Shown: positions 50,292 to 62,418, numbered from the stretch's first letter. The stretch is DNA of 64,000 bases from Rhizophagus clarus (GCA_015698045.1 BLAL01000268.1:62001-126000); one strand, 5' to 3'. The notes: a model not told the origin generated them from the sequence alone. Numbers and translations are program-made.

Positions 50292-52836
50292 TGTTTTTGT
50301 GCATAATGATTGAATAAGAATAATTTGGATGTTTTATATGTGTTTTATTGTCACACAAGTTTTTTACTCGCCAAGATTGTTCTCATTTTCGCTTTCACAA
50401 AAATTTTAATCTAATCAGAAATCAGATCTAATCTAATCGTATCGGTATTGCAAACTCCGTATAACCCAAAAAGGAGTTTGTCAAAGTTAACAGTCATTGA
50501 CAATCAAATTTTGGCCAAAACCAGATCAATTCCGTAAAAAGAAAGTAATGAAAGAAACGATCCCCAACAATGATTAGGTAACAATTTTTCTTTGAATTTT
50601 ATTTATTTGAATACGGGAATTTATTCCGAGTTATACTAACAAAATAAAAAATGATATCGAAGTTGTCGCCAAAATGCCTAATTTATATTCCAATTCTTCT
50701 GGAAATATTTTTGATTGTGCAGTCCCTTATTATCATTTACGAATGTTTGTCATTTATATTTATTATCACGATAAATTCCAATACTTTCTAATATCTGCAA
50801 AATTTTTAATTGTTTTGAATGGGATAGGTGTAATTAGTTTAAAAGAGTTGCTATCAAAATGACAAATTTAGGGGTCAATGATAAGAAGGAATAACGAGTC
50901 TCATTACCATAACATTGTATTCTTAAATACTTCAATTTCTAATTTTAATCCATTCAAAATTACTAGACAAATGTCTAACGGAATAACAACTTGATTACAA
51001 AAGAACCTTTAAACAATCTTTTGTTCTGGTAACAAATAAAAGTTACATTTAGGATAGTTATCGTTTCTTACCGAAAAAAAATCAACTTGCTTAAAGAAAT
51101 TTAAATGAAGTAAATGAAGTTTAATTAGTAAAACGACGTGGTACAAATTTAGTAGTACCAAGTTCATAAGGAAATATACGACACACTGATGAATGGAACT
51201 AATTCCACTAAAATCTTGGATGATGGGATGTTTCGTGGCGTCAACGAGTATACTACAGGATGGGAAATCAGTGACGGGACGTTTTAGATTTAATACGAAC
51301 GTAGTTATTAATGATATATAAATGAAATCATTATTGTATTGTTGGATTTTTGAATAACTGATGAAAAGTTATAGTATGCTGAATTCGAGATTAAAATAAT
51401 TATTTCATTTTATTTTATTTTTTTATGTTGTAAATGGAACCATTTAGTGCATTCCTGGTTACATGATTGTTACTTGTCATACCGTAATAAAAACTAAAAA
51501 AAAGTTCTGAACGCCGCCACTCAATGAACGTGAGAATGTGATTGGAAGTTGATGAATTTTAGAACAAATTTTTTAAATATGAAGCCTTACTTACATATCA
51601 TTTTTACAATGATGATAACCGTTCATGCATAAATATGTTTCCAAACTCCATTATTAAAAGTTTAATACAGATTATCTCCCAAAGTTTAGTATCCTAGAAC
51701 GGTTTTGCGGTCACATCGATTTTTGGTTTTGTCAATTGTAAGTTGACAAAAATCACCCAGTATTTTTGTTCGATAACTTCAACTAATATTTATTAGATCA
51801 CGAAAACGACAAAATGTGTAGTGTACAGAAGGTGTTCTAGATAGGAATACAAAGGAGGATCTAAGTGGTTATGAAAGGTTGGGAATGAGTTTAGAATGTA
51901 AATTAGACTGTAAATGTTTTAACCTGTAAAAATTAGCTATTTTCCCTATTAATTGCCTAATGTACAGGAATGTTGTACATAATAAAAAATCTGTTAAATT
52001 GTAACAGTAATTCATGAAGAACCCATCTTATTATTAATTATGATTTATTCTATTAAAAATGTTTTTACAAATATATTCAAAACTATTCAAAACTCCTGTT
52101 TCTAAAATTCTTTTTATCACTTTACAGAATCTCCTCCAAATGATTGTGCTATTAAATTGTTCCAAGGTTTAAAACATTAATGAACCAATTTTATTGGTAA
52201 AATTGAAGTTTTCTTCAAAGATCTTAATATTGTGAGACCTCAAGTTTCTTATTAGTTAAAAGAAGAATATTACAAATCAATGATCCTGTCATTATTATGA
52301 TTATGATCCTTGGAAGCTTGACATCGCTGTCAGTAATATAAACGGACTAAAGGTGTTATTATCGAAAAGTCTAAGACTGAACAAAAGCTTGAAGGCAAGA
52401 AGTTGATGCATACCTTCTTATTTAAGAATTATTATTTGACTAAAGAACATGCAACTGAGAAAATTCACATCTCCCACTCCTACTGTATCCCTAATATTTA
52501 ACATTTGCATCTCATCAAATGATCAGGACGATTAAAGTCATTGAAAACCGGTACTGAAAGCTTGTTATATCACCTGACAAAATATATGTGCCATTACAAC
52601 AGCACAACTTTGAGCACGAACTATATTGAGGAAGTTCAAATCACTTGTGTCTCTTTTGTGCAGGAAACTTAGGGTAAATATAGCTGACTTATGTAAAATT
52701 CTCATCTGTATCTCACGTATCTGAATTGAAAATCGCCCTGATTGATCTGTTATTTGACCTTCCACAATATTACTCACATTATAACTTCTTAAAATTTTAG
52801 TTAACAATATGAATTTTTAACGTTTAATATTATAGG
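50292..52836. other. long gene-poor stretch
   Basis: No exon with recognisable product. Open frames 50674-50862 (+) and 52565-52807 (-) show no domain. Several short T/A runs. Confidence 0.4.
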
Positions 52837-52942
52837 AAAAGATGGTGCCGACCTTGTAATGCTAAAAGATTTAAGACTTGGACTATTGGAAATTAAAGAT
52901 GTTGATGAATTTATACAACAAACACAACTCAAAGTTGTATAA
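52837..52942 (+). pseudogene. kinase N-terminal motif fragment
   Basis: Reads RWCRPCNAKRFKTWTIGN in one frame and DVDEFIQQTQLKVV in the next. It is the WCxPCNAKRF...DEFIQ start of the Rhizophagus-type kinase family (compare WCKPCNAKRFKNNF in the pseudogene ending at 34390). A single-base shift separates the two halves and nothing of the kinase domain follows. Confidence 0.65.
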
Positions 52943-53880
52943 CTAATTATTACTTGGATCTGTTGATATCAGTATTTGTACATACTAAAAACCAACTAAG
53001 TTCTTTCTATTAACGAGCTTCCAAAGAGTCTGATGAGATAGCGGAGACCAATATGAAAAATAAAGCCGGCTCTGTGAGATTTTACTTTAAGTAGGTTAGC
53101 AGGTTATATAGCGATTTATAGCTGATAGTAAGTTTTTTATGATGATCGTGTTTTTCTTACACAAATAGCTAGGCGAACGCGTATAATTTTCTGCTTTATA
53201 TAGAATTAATTTTACCAGAAGTTTTTTATATCCTGATGAATCATTTTGGGAGGTGTGATATGCATAAATAACGTGTAAGATAAATTTATTGTACAAATTC
53301 GCACTTGGCTGTCATATTTTTCATTTTGTTGAAATTGGGTATATTTGCTTCGGATAATTTTATAGTTTAATATAGTATTGAACTTTTATTTATTTTTTGG
53401 AAATTCTATTTCGTGTGATTTTCGTTAAATCTGTAAATTGGTATATAGTAAATCGGTTCTCTCACCGATATACTGTATATGTTTATTTCGTTGTATGTTC
53501 TTCTCTCAATAAAGTATGCATTTACCAATAAAAAAAAAATTTTGAGATTGATTTAATTGTACAAAAGTAATGCAGATGTGAGTCATGTGATGTGATGTCC
53601 AATTTGACTCATTCAATCGTTGTATGACACACCCCAAGCCAAATTAAAAATTACTAATACTTTTTTAAACGCGAAAGTGGCGCGGAATACCGATCTGATG
53701 ACAGTAGAGTCATACTGTATACATGTGATATTGAAAATGAGTTGGGTTTAAAATTATACTCTAAAAGACATATTTCTCTGTTTGTTCGAAAGCTTATACG
53801 ACATAAAATTGTATAAAATACTTATTTTTTCTTTTTTTTTATTTCGTTATTGTCTTAATCTTTAATTCCTCCTTCGGATT
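52943..53880. other. intergenic, nothing recognised
   Basis: AT-rich, no gene. The open frame 53096-53296 (-) has no domain signal. Confidence 0.4.
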
Positions 53881-53929
53881 TATTTGCGTCTTGTTTTCGT
53901 TATTTTTTTTTTGCTTTCTCTTTTTTTTA

Positions 53930-54200
53930 GGTGGGTGGGTGGGTACGCTTGTATTTCTTTTCTTCTCCCCTTCGATATTTCCTTCCTTTCTTTCCTATTT
54001 TTTTTTTATTTCATTATTTTTCGCTTCCACTTTTTTTAGGTGGGTGGGTGGGTACGCTCGTGTTTCTTTTCTTTTCTCCTTCAATATTTCCTTCCTTTCT
54101 TTTCGATTTATTTTTATTATCGTTATTTTTCGCTTCCTCTTTTTTTAGGTGGGTGGGTGGGTACGCTCGTGTTTCTTTTCTTTTTCTTTCGATATTCCCT
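53930..54200. repeat. 109-bp tandem repeat, about 2.5 copies
   Basis: Units start at 53930, 54039 and 54148 with GGTGGGTGGGTGGGTACGCT and continue into pyrimidine-rich sequence with TTTTTCGCTTCC near the end. The spacing is exactly 109 bp twice. The third unit runs into the pyrimidine block. Confidence 0.9.
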
Positions 54201-55420
54201 CTTTTTCCCCTTTCATTTCGTTTTTCTCCTTTCCTTTCGTTTTTTCTCCTTTCCTTTCGTTTTTCTCCTTTCCTTTCGTTTTTCTCCTTTCCTTTCGTTT
54301 TTCTCCTTTCCTTTCGTTTTTCTCCTTTCCTTTCGTTTTTCTCCTTTCCTTTCGTTTTTCTCCTTTCCTTTCGTTTTTCTCCCTTCCTTTCGTTTTTCTC
54401 CTTTCCTTTCGTTTTTCTCTTCCCTTTCGTTTTCCCCTTCCATTTCGTTTTCCCTTCCATTTCGTTTACATTTTTCCCTTCCCCTTCGTTTTCCCCTTCC
54501 CTTCTTCCCTTTCGTTTTTCCCTTTTCCTTTCATTTTTCCCCTTCCCTTTCGTTTTCCCCTTTCCCTCTCGTTTTCATTTTCCTTTTCTTTCCCTCTCGT
54601 TTTCCCTTCCTCTCGTTTTCATTTTCCCTTTTCTTTCCCTCTCGTTTTCCCTTCCATTTCGTTTTCTTTTTCCTCACATTTTTCCCTTCCCCTTCGCTTT
54701 TCCCTTCCATTTCGTTTTCTTTTTCCCTTACGTTTTTCCCTTCCCCTTTCGTTTTCCCCTTTCCCTGTCGTTTTCATTTTCCCTTTTTTTTCCCTCTCGT
54801 TTTCTCTTTCTTTCGTTTTCACTTTCCCTCACATTTTCCCTTCCCCTTCGCTTTCCCCTTCCCTTCTTCCCTTTCGTTTTTCCCTTTCCCTTTCGTTTTC
54901 CCCTTTCCCTCTCGTTTTCATTTTCCCTTTTCTTTCCCTCTCGTTTTCCTTCCTTTCGTTTCATTTTCCCTTACATTTTCCCCTTCCCTTCATTTTTCCC
55001 CTTCTCCTTCGTTTTCATCTTTCCTTCTCGTTTTCCCCTTCCATTTCGTTTTCTTTTTCCCTTACATTTTTCCCTTCCCTTTCGTTTTTTCCCTTCCCTT
55101 TCGTTTTCCCCTTCCCTTTCGTTTTTTCCCTTCCTTTCGTTTTTTCCCTTCCCTTTCGTTTTTTCCCTTCCCTTACGTTTTTCCCCTTTCCCTTTCGTTT
55201 TCCCTTTCCCTCTCGTTTTCATTTTCCCTTTACTTTCCCTCTCGTTTTCCCTTCCATTTCGTTTATATTTTTCTCTTCCCCTTCGTTTCCCCCTTCCCTT
55301 TCGTTTTTTCCCTTCCCTTTCGTTTTCTTTTTCCCTTACATTTTCCCCTTCCCTTTCGTTTTTCTCCTTTTCCTTTCGGTTTTCCTTTCCGTCTCGTTTT
55401 TCTTTCCCTTTTCCTTTTTC
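54180..55420. repeat. 1.2-kb homopyrimidine minisatellite
   Basis: Almost only C and T on the plus strand, with one G per short unit. The left part has regular 17-19 bp TTTCTCCTTTCCTTTCGTT units; the rest is variable (TTTTCCCTTTCCCTCTCG, TTCCATTTCGTTT). Because stop codons need a purine at positions 2-3, all plus frames stay open for 400-500 codons; these are not genes. The minus strand is polypurine. Confidence 0.93.
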
Positions 55421-57088
55421 CTGATCAAAGTTGCTGCACCTCAACGTTGGTGATCAGGTGACAACAAGTTTTTTTAAAAAACTTGGCTAAGTCAGCAACA
55501 TCTCATGTCGTTGTCATTGATAATAATTTTAGGTTTAATAAATAAAATAAAAAATTAATAAAAATTTCACTATATATTAATTTTCACTATTGTGAAAAAT
55601 AAACGAACAATATATGCGATATGATTTTCATCATTTTCATCAAACTAGTACTTAAAGATGTTTGATTTATTTATTATATAAATCTAGAGATTTTTTTTTA
55701 AAAAACAATAAAACTAGTAATTTTATTGAAAAATTATTCCATGAATTGATTCTAGAAAATCGATATGTTCGGATAATTAACATACAATTAACATAAACGA
55801 AAAGCCTTGCATTTTGTAATACAAAAACAATTAACTATCTCGAAAGATGTGATCGAATCACATTCTCAAAAAATCACATAGCTTTCTTATTAATAATCTC
55901 AACTCTTTCGTCTTATTCCTTTTTTACATTTATTTTATTAATACACAAGTTAGTCATAACAGGAAGTTGTATATGGTTTGCATATGAAATTAGAATAGTA
56001 ATAATAACCGAATATTTATTGTACCAAAATAATAAATAATTATTATACGAATATTAAAAAATGTTAATCTTCATAATGGTGTAGTTATAATCAGCTGAAA
56101 AGTGGTTCGGACCGGCTCATTGTGGCAACCAGGAATGCTCCGTTTTTCGGCTAACTACACAATCATCTAATCAACATCAACTGAATTTAGTTCAATAAAA
56201 AAGAATTTTTCTATTGTACTCTTTTTAAAATTAAATCTTAGATTATTATTTATTATTAATTATTAATTATGCAAAAATTTCATTAACAAAAATGAATAGA
56301 ATTTATTCTATCACGTATAAGTTTTTTTTAATTATTCAATTATTTAATTAAAAGTATCTTATAAGATTATTTTATATATAAAAAAAAACACATTTAAATA
56401 AATTTTAATTAAAATACAATACTATAAAAAAAACCATATTCTTTTAACGATCATATTACGACTTTGGATTACTAATTTTGTTTTTAAACATAAGAGTATT
56501 TCATATTCTTTTCGTTTAGTTAAATTGGAATAAATAATATTTTCTTGTTTACATACAAAAAAAATTATTTTACTTAATTTACATAAGTTTAGATAGGTTA
56601 ACTTATACGAAGTAAAATTGAATTTTGTTGATGACAAATAAAAAAAAATTTAATGCTAATGACAAGAAATTAAATTATTCTTGTATTGTTTTAAAAGTGA
56701 ATTTTTTGATTAGATGATGATTATTAATTCTCTTAAAGTGTCAAAATCCATCTGACGTTTCAATATCTCTCCCTCTTCTTTTTTCTATCTTTTTCTCTTC
56801 CTTTTTTATTCCTTAAAGTATCAAACAGGTATTTTCATATTAAAACTTTTTTTTACAAGAGATGCATTTTTTTGTACAGAAATTTGATGATGCTGACAGG
56901 ATAAATAGCGTATACCCTCTGGATAGATATCCAGTCTAAACACGTGATCGTATAATAGATTATAATGAGATAATCTTTGCCTATCCCCTACTTTTACTCA
57001 TTTTAGCTTTTCAATGAAACAAAAATCACTCGCACAAGTAATGAAAATCAAACATATCAATATCAATATGAGATATACCACAAAAATT

Positions 57089-57133
<45 letters not shown>

Positions 57134-57193
57134 CAAAAAAGAAAAATAAAAATTCGCAATTTTATGACCGCATAGCTAGTAAATAAAGATCAT
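55421..57193. other. AT-rich intergenic with A42 run
   Basis: A short hairpin-prone segment follows the repeat (55430-55505: GTTGCTG...CAGCAAC). An uninterrupted run of 42 A lies at 57090-57131. No gene recognised. Confidence 0.5.
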
Positions 57194-57339
57194 TTGATCC
57201 CTAATTTCTTTTTATCCCATTTTTGTTGTCCTTTTATTACTTTGAAACATCCCAACCTAAACTGGTATCATCCGCAATTAAAAATAATATTCAATGAAAA
57301 GAAAGAGAGATCAGAGTTTAAATTTATAGAACGGACAGG

Positions 57340-58470
57340 TTCCCTAAATAAACGTCCTCAAGGTTCATGTCTAGGTTCTTTTCCAATAAAGTTGTGGGTC
57401 TATCTGAAGGTGAAGAAGATCCCGAGAAGTTTGTGCTTGAAGAAGAAGATTTTAAAGATTGAAAAGAGTTTTCAAAGCGGATTTAGATGATCTTAAGAAA
57501 GTCTTTCGCGCACGTTATCCTTTTCTCAAAAGTACTGAGAACAAAATGATTGTTCTTTTTAATGAAAGGCTTGAACGTCTTGATCTAAGCACCAACCTTA
57601 ACTCGCTAGATATTGGCAAAGATTCAAAAACAAAAATAATTGTTCGTTACCCGTTATCCCGTTTGAACAGTAAGTAAATTAAATTCGGTTTTCTATATTC
57701 TCATGTCTAGTACTCATCATTCATTTGTTTTCTTTACAGTCAAAGTGAATCTCAATTTATGAACAACAGAAAGGAAGAGTGTCCCCATCACTTAGTGATG
57801 AAGAGCTGAACATGATTACTGAGCAACTTAAAATTAAAGAATCTGTTTTTGATGACGCTAATGCCAAAGAAGCTATAGCTCGTGAATTAATTTCAGCTAT
57901 TTTAGTCAATGTGGTATATTTTATCCAAAAAAAATAATGATAGTATGGCAAAGTTGATGGTAGAAAAACTACTTTTAGGAAGTCATGGTTACGGACCTTT
58001 GGATTATGCAATAATGATACGAAAATTTTTTGTCTTAGTAACGAACGGAGGCTAAATCACACGAACCTAGGGAGGGCATCGCCCAAAATCTGGTGCAATT
58101 AGATAGTGTATTTGAAGTAATGTGTTTATTTTAGTTTTGCAACTTTAAAGTTAAGACAATACTAAGTTGTCTCTATATTCAGATGCTTAAAAAACGAAAA
58201 ATTGGCCAACCAGATATTGAATACGAATCAATCAAAAAAATACCAATGATTGGCATCATAACAAATGGAAAATGGTGGATTTTCATTCGTCATACATGTG
58301 AAGATGGATCCAGAAAACTTGAGGTATCTAAAAAAAATTGAATGCAAATTTACAGGGAATAATGTGAAGGATGATGTAAAGTAGTAATTTCTTATATTGT
58401 GCAACTGCTGTTACAAGCACAAATTAGAGAATTAGAGAAACGAAAATCAAGACTTATACATGCGAGTTAA
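57340..58470 (+). pseudogene. broken gene with PD-(D/E)XK nuclease-like core
   Basis: Pieces in order: MSRFFSNKVVGLSEGEEDPE, VFKADLDDLKKVFRARYPFL, NKMIVLFNERLERLDLSTNL, IIVRYPLSRLN; an intron (about 57672-57739); SPSLSDEELNMITEQLKI, AIARELISAILVNVVY, LGSHGYGPLDYAIMIRKF, FVLVT, EAKSHEPREGIAQNLVQLDS; an intron (58117-58182); KRKIGQPDIEYESIKKIPMI, GIITNGKWWIFIRHTCEDGS; ending SYIVQLLLQAQIRELEKRKS to a TAA near 58470. GPLDYA...EAK...IAQNL resembles the D...ExK active-site layout of PD-(D/E)XK folds found in effector-like proteins of these fungi. At least four frame changes (near 57453, 57755, 57935, 58050) make it a pseudogene. The nuclease link is inference. Confidence 0.6.
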
Positions 58471-59009
58471 AAATTAAATGAAAATATTAATAAAGTTTTA
58501 CATATTGGGCTCCATGTCTCTAGCTTATAATAAACAAAATAATAAACATGTAAAAATGGCATTTATTAACTCACAGATTGATTTTTTCGGATGTTATTAG
58601 TAGGAGTGGATGATGATGATAATCATTTCTTATTTTCATTAATTGGTAATCCCCCGTCACAAATGAGATTTATCGGTCTACGACCGATATCCCCATCCAA
58701 TAACTGAATTATAATGCGGCAACCAATAAAAATTAATGCTACTAATACTGGCTTCAATTGTCATAAACATAGCGGTTATTAAAATCCCGCATATTCCTAA
58801 TCGTCTGAAGCCTGAAGTCTGAACGATAATAATAAATATTTATATAAATACGATTAAATCGATTAAATAATTTAACATCCATTTTTGTTTAATTTTTCAT
58901 ATAAATTATTATTTTGAATTAATAAAAAAAAAAAGAAATATGCATTTTCTACCAGGATAAACTAAAGAATAAAAATTTAAATAATCATACTTAAAAAAAA
59001 AACATAGAA
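58471..59009. other. intergenic; one possible stray exon
   Basis: On the minus strand 58815-58690 reads RLGICGILITAMFMTIEASI then SSINFYWLPHYNSVIGWG to a stop, behind a GCTTCAG acceptor. It could be the last exon of a membrane protein gene or chance. No upstream exons found. Confidence 0.3.
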
Positions 59010-61115
59010 TTATATATTAATAATATTTCCTTTCAAATGTTCTTCATAATCATAATCTTTACTTTTAAAATTCTTAATAACACCTAATACAATATACTTA
59101 TTAATTATTTTTATATTTTCTTCACTTTTTTCTAAACTCTCTTTACAATAATTATTAGTAACGATCACCAAAAAAAGTAACCTTTGTGGTATATAATTAG
59201 TCCAACTTACAATAAAAGACTCTAATTCTTCTGGTAACAATTTTGTTGATTGTGTATAGTAATGATGCAATATTATTTCAGAAATATTTTCATGTGAATA
59301 CTTAACAATCTCACTCAGTGCTTCCTTTTCACTCAACAAATTACCTCTGCAATAAATTTCAATACATTTTAAGTATTTACAACTTTCAAAAACTATTTTT
59401 AACATTCCTAATTCATCATTTTTAAATCCAGCGGATAATTTTCTAAGATAAGTACAGAACTTAAAAATGGATGAGTTTAATGAATCATAATCTTCACCTA
59501 AATTTAATTCTTTTAAATTTTTTCCGTTATTTTCTAAGAATCTTGTTAACACTTCGTTATTTGGATGTAATTGAAATTTTAAAATTTGTAATTGTGGAAA
59601 GCTAACATATGAATAATTTGTCATCTTCTTCATAATCAAATAATAATTTTAAGTACTTGTAAATTTGAAAATTTAGCAATAAATAACAATGGAATATAAT
59701 TGGATTTAATAAGATTTAATCTAGTTAAGGTATCCAGAAGTTTTCTTACTAAAGGAAGATAATTTTTGAATTCCCAGTATTGTGACAAAATAAAATGTTT
59801 TTAAATTTTCTGAACAGAAATTAAATCTTCTAATTCGTCCACCGGAGTATTATATGGTTTATATCTATCCACAATATATAATGATGATATTAACATATTT
59901 GTAATGGTTGATGAAAATTTTCGGCCAAAATGCCCTATAAAAAATAAGTGTCCGGATAATGTCCAGAAAATGTCCGGAAAAAAATTCTAAAATATTGTCC
60001 GGAAATTCTGGACACTGTGTGTCCGGAAACTGTTCCGAAAACACTGCATTTTCGGGATATTAGGAATTTGTCCTGAAATTGTCCGGAAATGTATTTTCGT
60101 AAAATTTTGCCACAAAAGATGATCAATGGATAGATGATCATCATTATTCTTTAACCCAAAATTTTTATATCATAGATATATAGTATTTTTGCCTGCTCTG
60201 CAATTTTAATTAGTACGACAGAAAAGGTTTTGAATGTCAGTTTTGTGCTTTTTGCATTTTTTTACAAAATTAATTTATCCTTTTTTGGAAATAGTATCCA
60301 GAATTTGTCCTGAACTTTTTCATGTCCGGAATTTGTCTATCTGGTTTTTTTACTATGTCCAGAATTTGTCCAGGTTTAACTGTCCAGAATTTGTCCAAAA
60401 TTTTATACCGAACAAATACTGGACGAATTCAGGACAAAGTTAGGACATGTCAAAATTTTAAGTATCAGAAGTGTTTCAGACATGTACCAAAAAAGTGGAC
60501 ATTTTCCGGACACATCAGATTTATTCCGGACATTTTCCAGACATTTTTGATAACATTTTCCGGACATTTATTTTTTATAGGGATGCTTGAGCTGCAATAT
60601 AATTCTGAGAGGTTTTTCAAGCAGTTCTTTGCTTTAGGATAAAGGGTAAAAGTTGGCACTAGTATACTTGCTTTATAGTTAAATTAACTTTTTAAAGAAC
60701 TGATCTGATTCATGAACATTTTACATACTGTACTTCCTGTAATACTATATCAGTATTATTATTAAGAATTCGTAGTGAAATAATTTGTCGATTTCTTAAA
60801 AGTTCCTCAGTCTTTTGTTGAACATGTTTAATTGATAGAACTTTACAAAATTAAGCATAATTAAAAGTGGAAATTTTGTAGTTGGGGTTAAAATAGTGAT
60901 TCCATTCTTAAATAAAATTTCCTTTGACTTGTTTGAAGGCAAGAAACTAAGGTATTAAAATTTGAAATATTGTAATTACAACTATTTCTCCAAAAAATTC
61001 TCACTGAGATCTCACACCAAAGACGATTAACCAATATGCATGAATGTAAAGTAGATCTGTCATCATCTAAATATTCAAAAATCTCGTTCAAACAATCAGC
61101 AGGAAATTGAGACAT
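59010..61115 (-). pseudogene. F-box/LRR protein gene split by a foldback element
   Basis: Starts MSQFPADCLNEIFEYLDDD with STLHSCILVNRLWCEISVRI, a textbook F-box of the Rhizophagus F-box/LRR family (the F-box binds Skp1 in SCF ubiquitin ligases). Stops appear from about 60890 on. Further pieces: MFMNQISSLK, KAKNCLKNLSELYCSSSI, then the inserted element, then LAENFHQPLQIC and degenerate repeats. The last 209 codons (59639-59010) are still open and give a clean LRR C-terminus (LKELNLGEDYDSLNSSIFKF, LLPEELESFIVSWTNYIP). Full length would be near 500 residues. The gene is dead because of the stops and the 650-bp insertion. Confidence 0.85.
59933..60582. mobile_element. foldback-type element, TCCGGA repeats, copy b (650 bp)
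   Basis: Ends CCCTATAAAAAATAAGTGTC and, inverted, CCCTATAAAAAATAAATGTC, flanked by ATG on both sides (59930-59932, 60583-60585). Arms of degenerate TCCGGAaAaTG / TCCAGAATTTG units. The centre, inverted, holds AAAAAATGCAAAAAGCACAA and GCAGAGCAGGCAAAAAT, matching the centre of copy a at 43240-43320. No transposase. Confidence 0.87.
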
Positions 61116-62150
61116 TTTTTTTTACTGTAAATATTGGAAAAGAGGAGTTAATTTTTTATATATTCGTAATGATTGCGTTGATTACGTCATTGTATTACAA
61201 ACATAAAGATCATATATCCAAAGCAAGTTCCAATATTATACATTTTAACGTGACATAAAATTTTAACGCGAAATTTATTTTAATCTTGCGTAACTTCACA
61301 ATCATTGGCTAATTATTTGTTGATGGTCACGTGAAATTGAGCCACCCATGCGAGTTTCAACCTTATTGTTTTAAACCCGAAAGTACACACCTGGTCTCGA
61401 ATTCTTTATTTCTTAGTAATTCACTATTTCTTCTAATCTCATTTCATGATTACACAACGTTATGTAACGTAATAATCATATCTGCTATACAATTCTTTTT
61501 ACCTAATCTGTTGATAACTGTTAAGCATAGTACGATCCAAATTTTGATTTCTAAGATTCAACTTTTTCTCATCACAGGTAAGGTAAATAAATATTGCTTA
61601 ACGCAGGATTTTGTAGAGTTTCCGAATTTAAGAAAATTTGTTATCGGTAAAAAGGGAATTTTTTGATATAGTTATTACTCATTCGTATAAAAAATCTATC
61701 TCCAATAAATTTTTTATTAGTGAATTTGTTATCAAAAACTCCCTATTTATAAAAGAAAATTTTCTTGATAAATTGAAACAAAATTTTTAGAATAAAAATT
61801 CTCAAAAATTCTCAGTCCCAGTAAATAAATTATTATCAAAAAATCTTTAAATTTTTCCAAAGCAACAAAATCCCTAAAAAAAAATCACAAAAAAAAATCC
61901 CTAACGAAAATTCTTTATCAAAATAAATCTCCCTTGAAAAAAAAAAAAAAAAAAAATTTCACCAACGAAACTTTCTATCAGATAAATACTTCCTATCGGA
62001 AAATAATACAATGAAATTCTTTATCTAAATAAACACCAACGTTTTAAAAAGTATAGATGTCGATTTGCGTCAGATGCGACGCGCGTCACTTATAATGTAA
62101 AATACATAAAATACATAAAATTAAATTAAATTTCTTTAAGTCTATTAATC
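61116..62150. other. intergenic, nothing recognised
   Basis: 5' flank of the F-box pseudogene and AT-rich sequence with repeated TCNNNNAAAAATTCCCT-like words (61700-62040). No gene. Confidence 0.4.
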
Positions 62151-62151
62151 A

Positions 62152-62418
62152 TATAACAGCAGTTTTCATAATTGTATGGTCTCCAGATTTTTGTGGGGTT
62201 GAAATTATGATTTTAATAGTTGACATAAAATCAAAATACTAGCTTAAAACCGGGTTTGATTATGATTTATTAAATAATATAATTAACCACTACGACGTGA
62301 AATAAAAATAGGTCACGCAGCAAGTTTCGAAGTTGTTTATTTTGATTTTACAACATCAAAAATCGCAATTTCAAACCCTACAAAATCCGGTGACCATACA
62401 ATTATGAAAACTGCTATA
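62152..62418. mobile_element. short inverted-repeat element (about 265 bp)
   Basis: Left arm CAGCAGTTTTCATAATTGTA (62157 on) continues TGGTCTCCAGATTTTTGTGG. The right arm, inverted, reads TAGCAGTTTTCATAATTGTA then TGGTCACCGGATTTTGTAGG. About 60 bp per arm at roughly 85 percent identity, with TA dinucleotides at both borders. Non-coding centre. MITE-like. Confidence 0.68.

Noticed and set aside
49247..50306. Plus-strand open frames opposite the decarboxylase
   Set aside because: Antisense shadows; the minus-strand exons carry the family motifs.
53891..55461. Open frames of 430-500 codons on plus and 60-160 on minus strand
   Set aside because: Produced by the homopyrimidine repeat, which cannot contain stop codons on the plus strand. 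The translations are only Phe/Ser/Pro/Leu/Arg or Lys/Glu/Arg/Gly runs.
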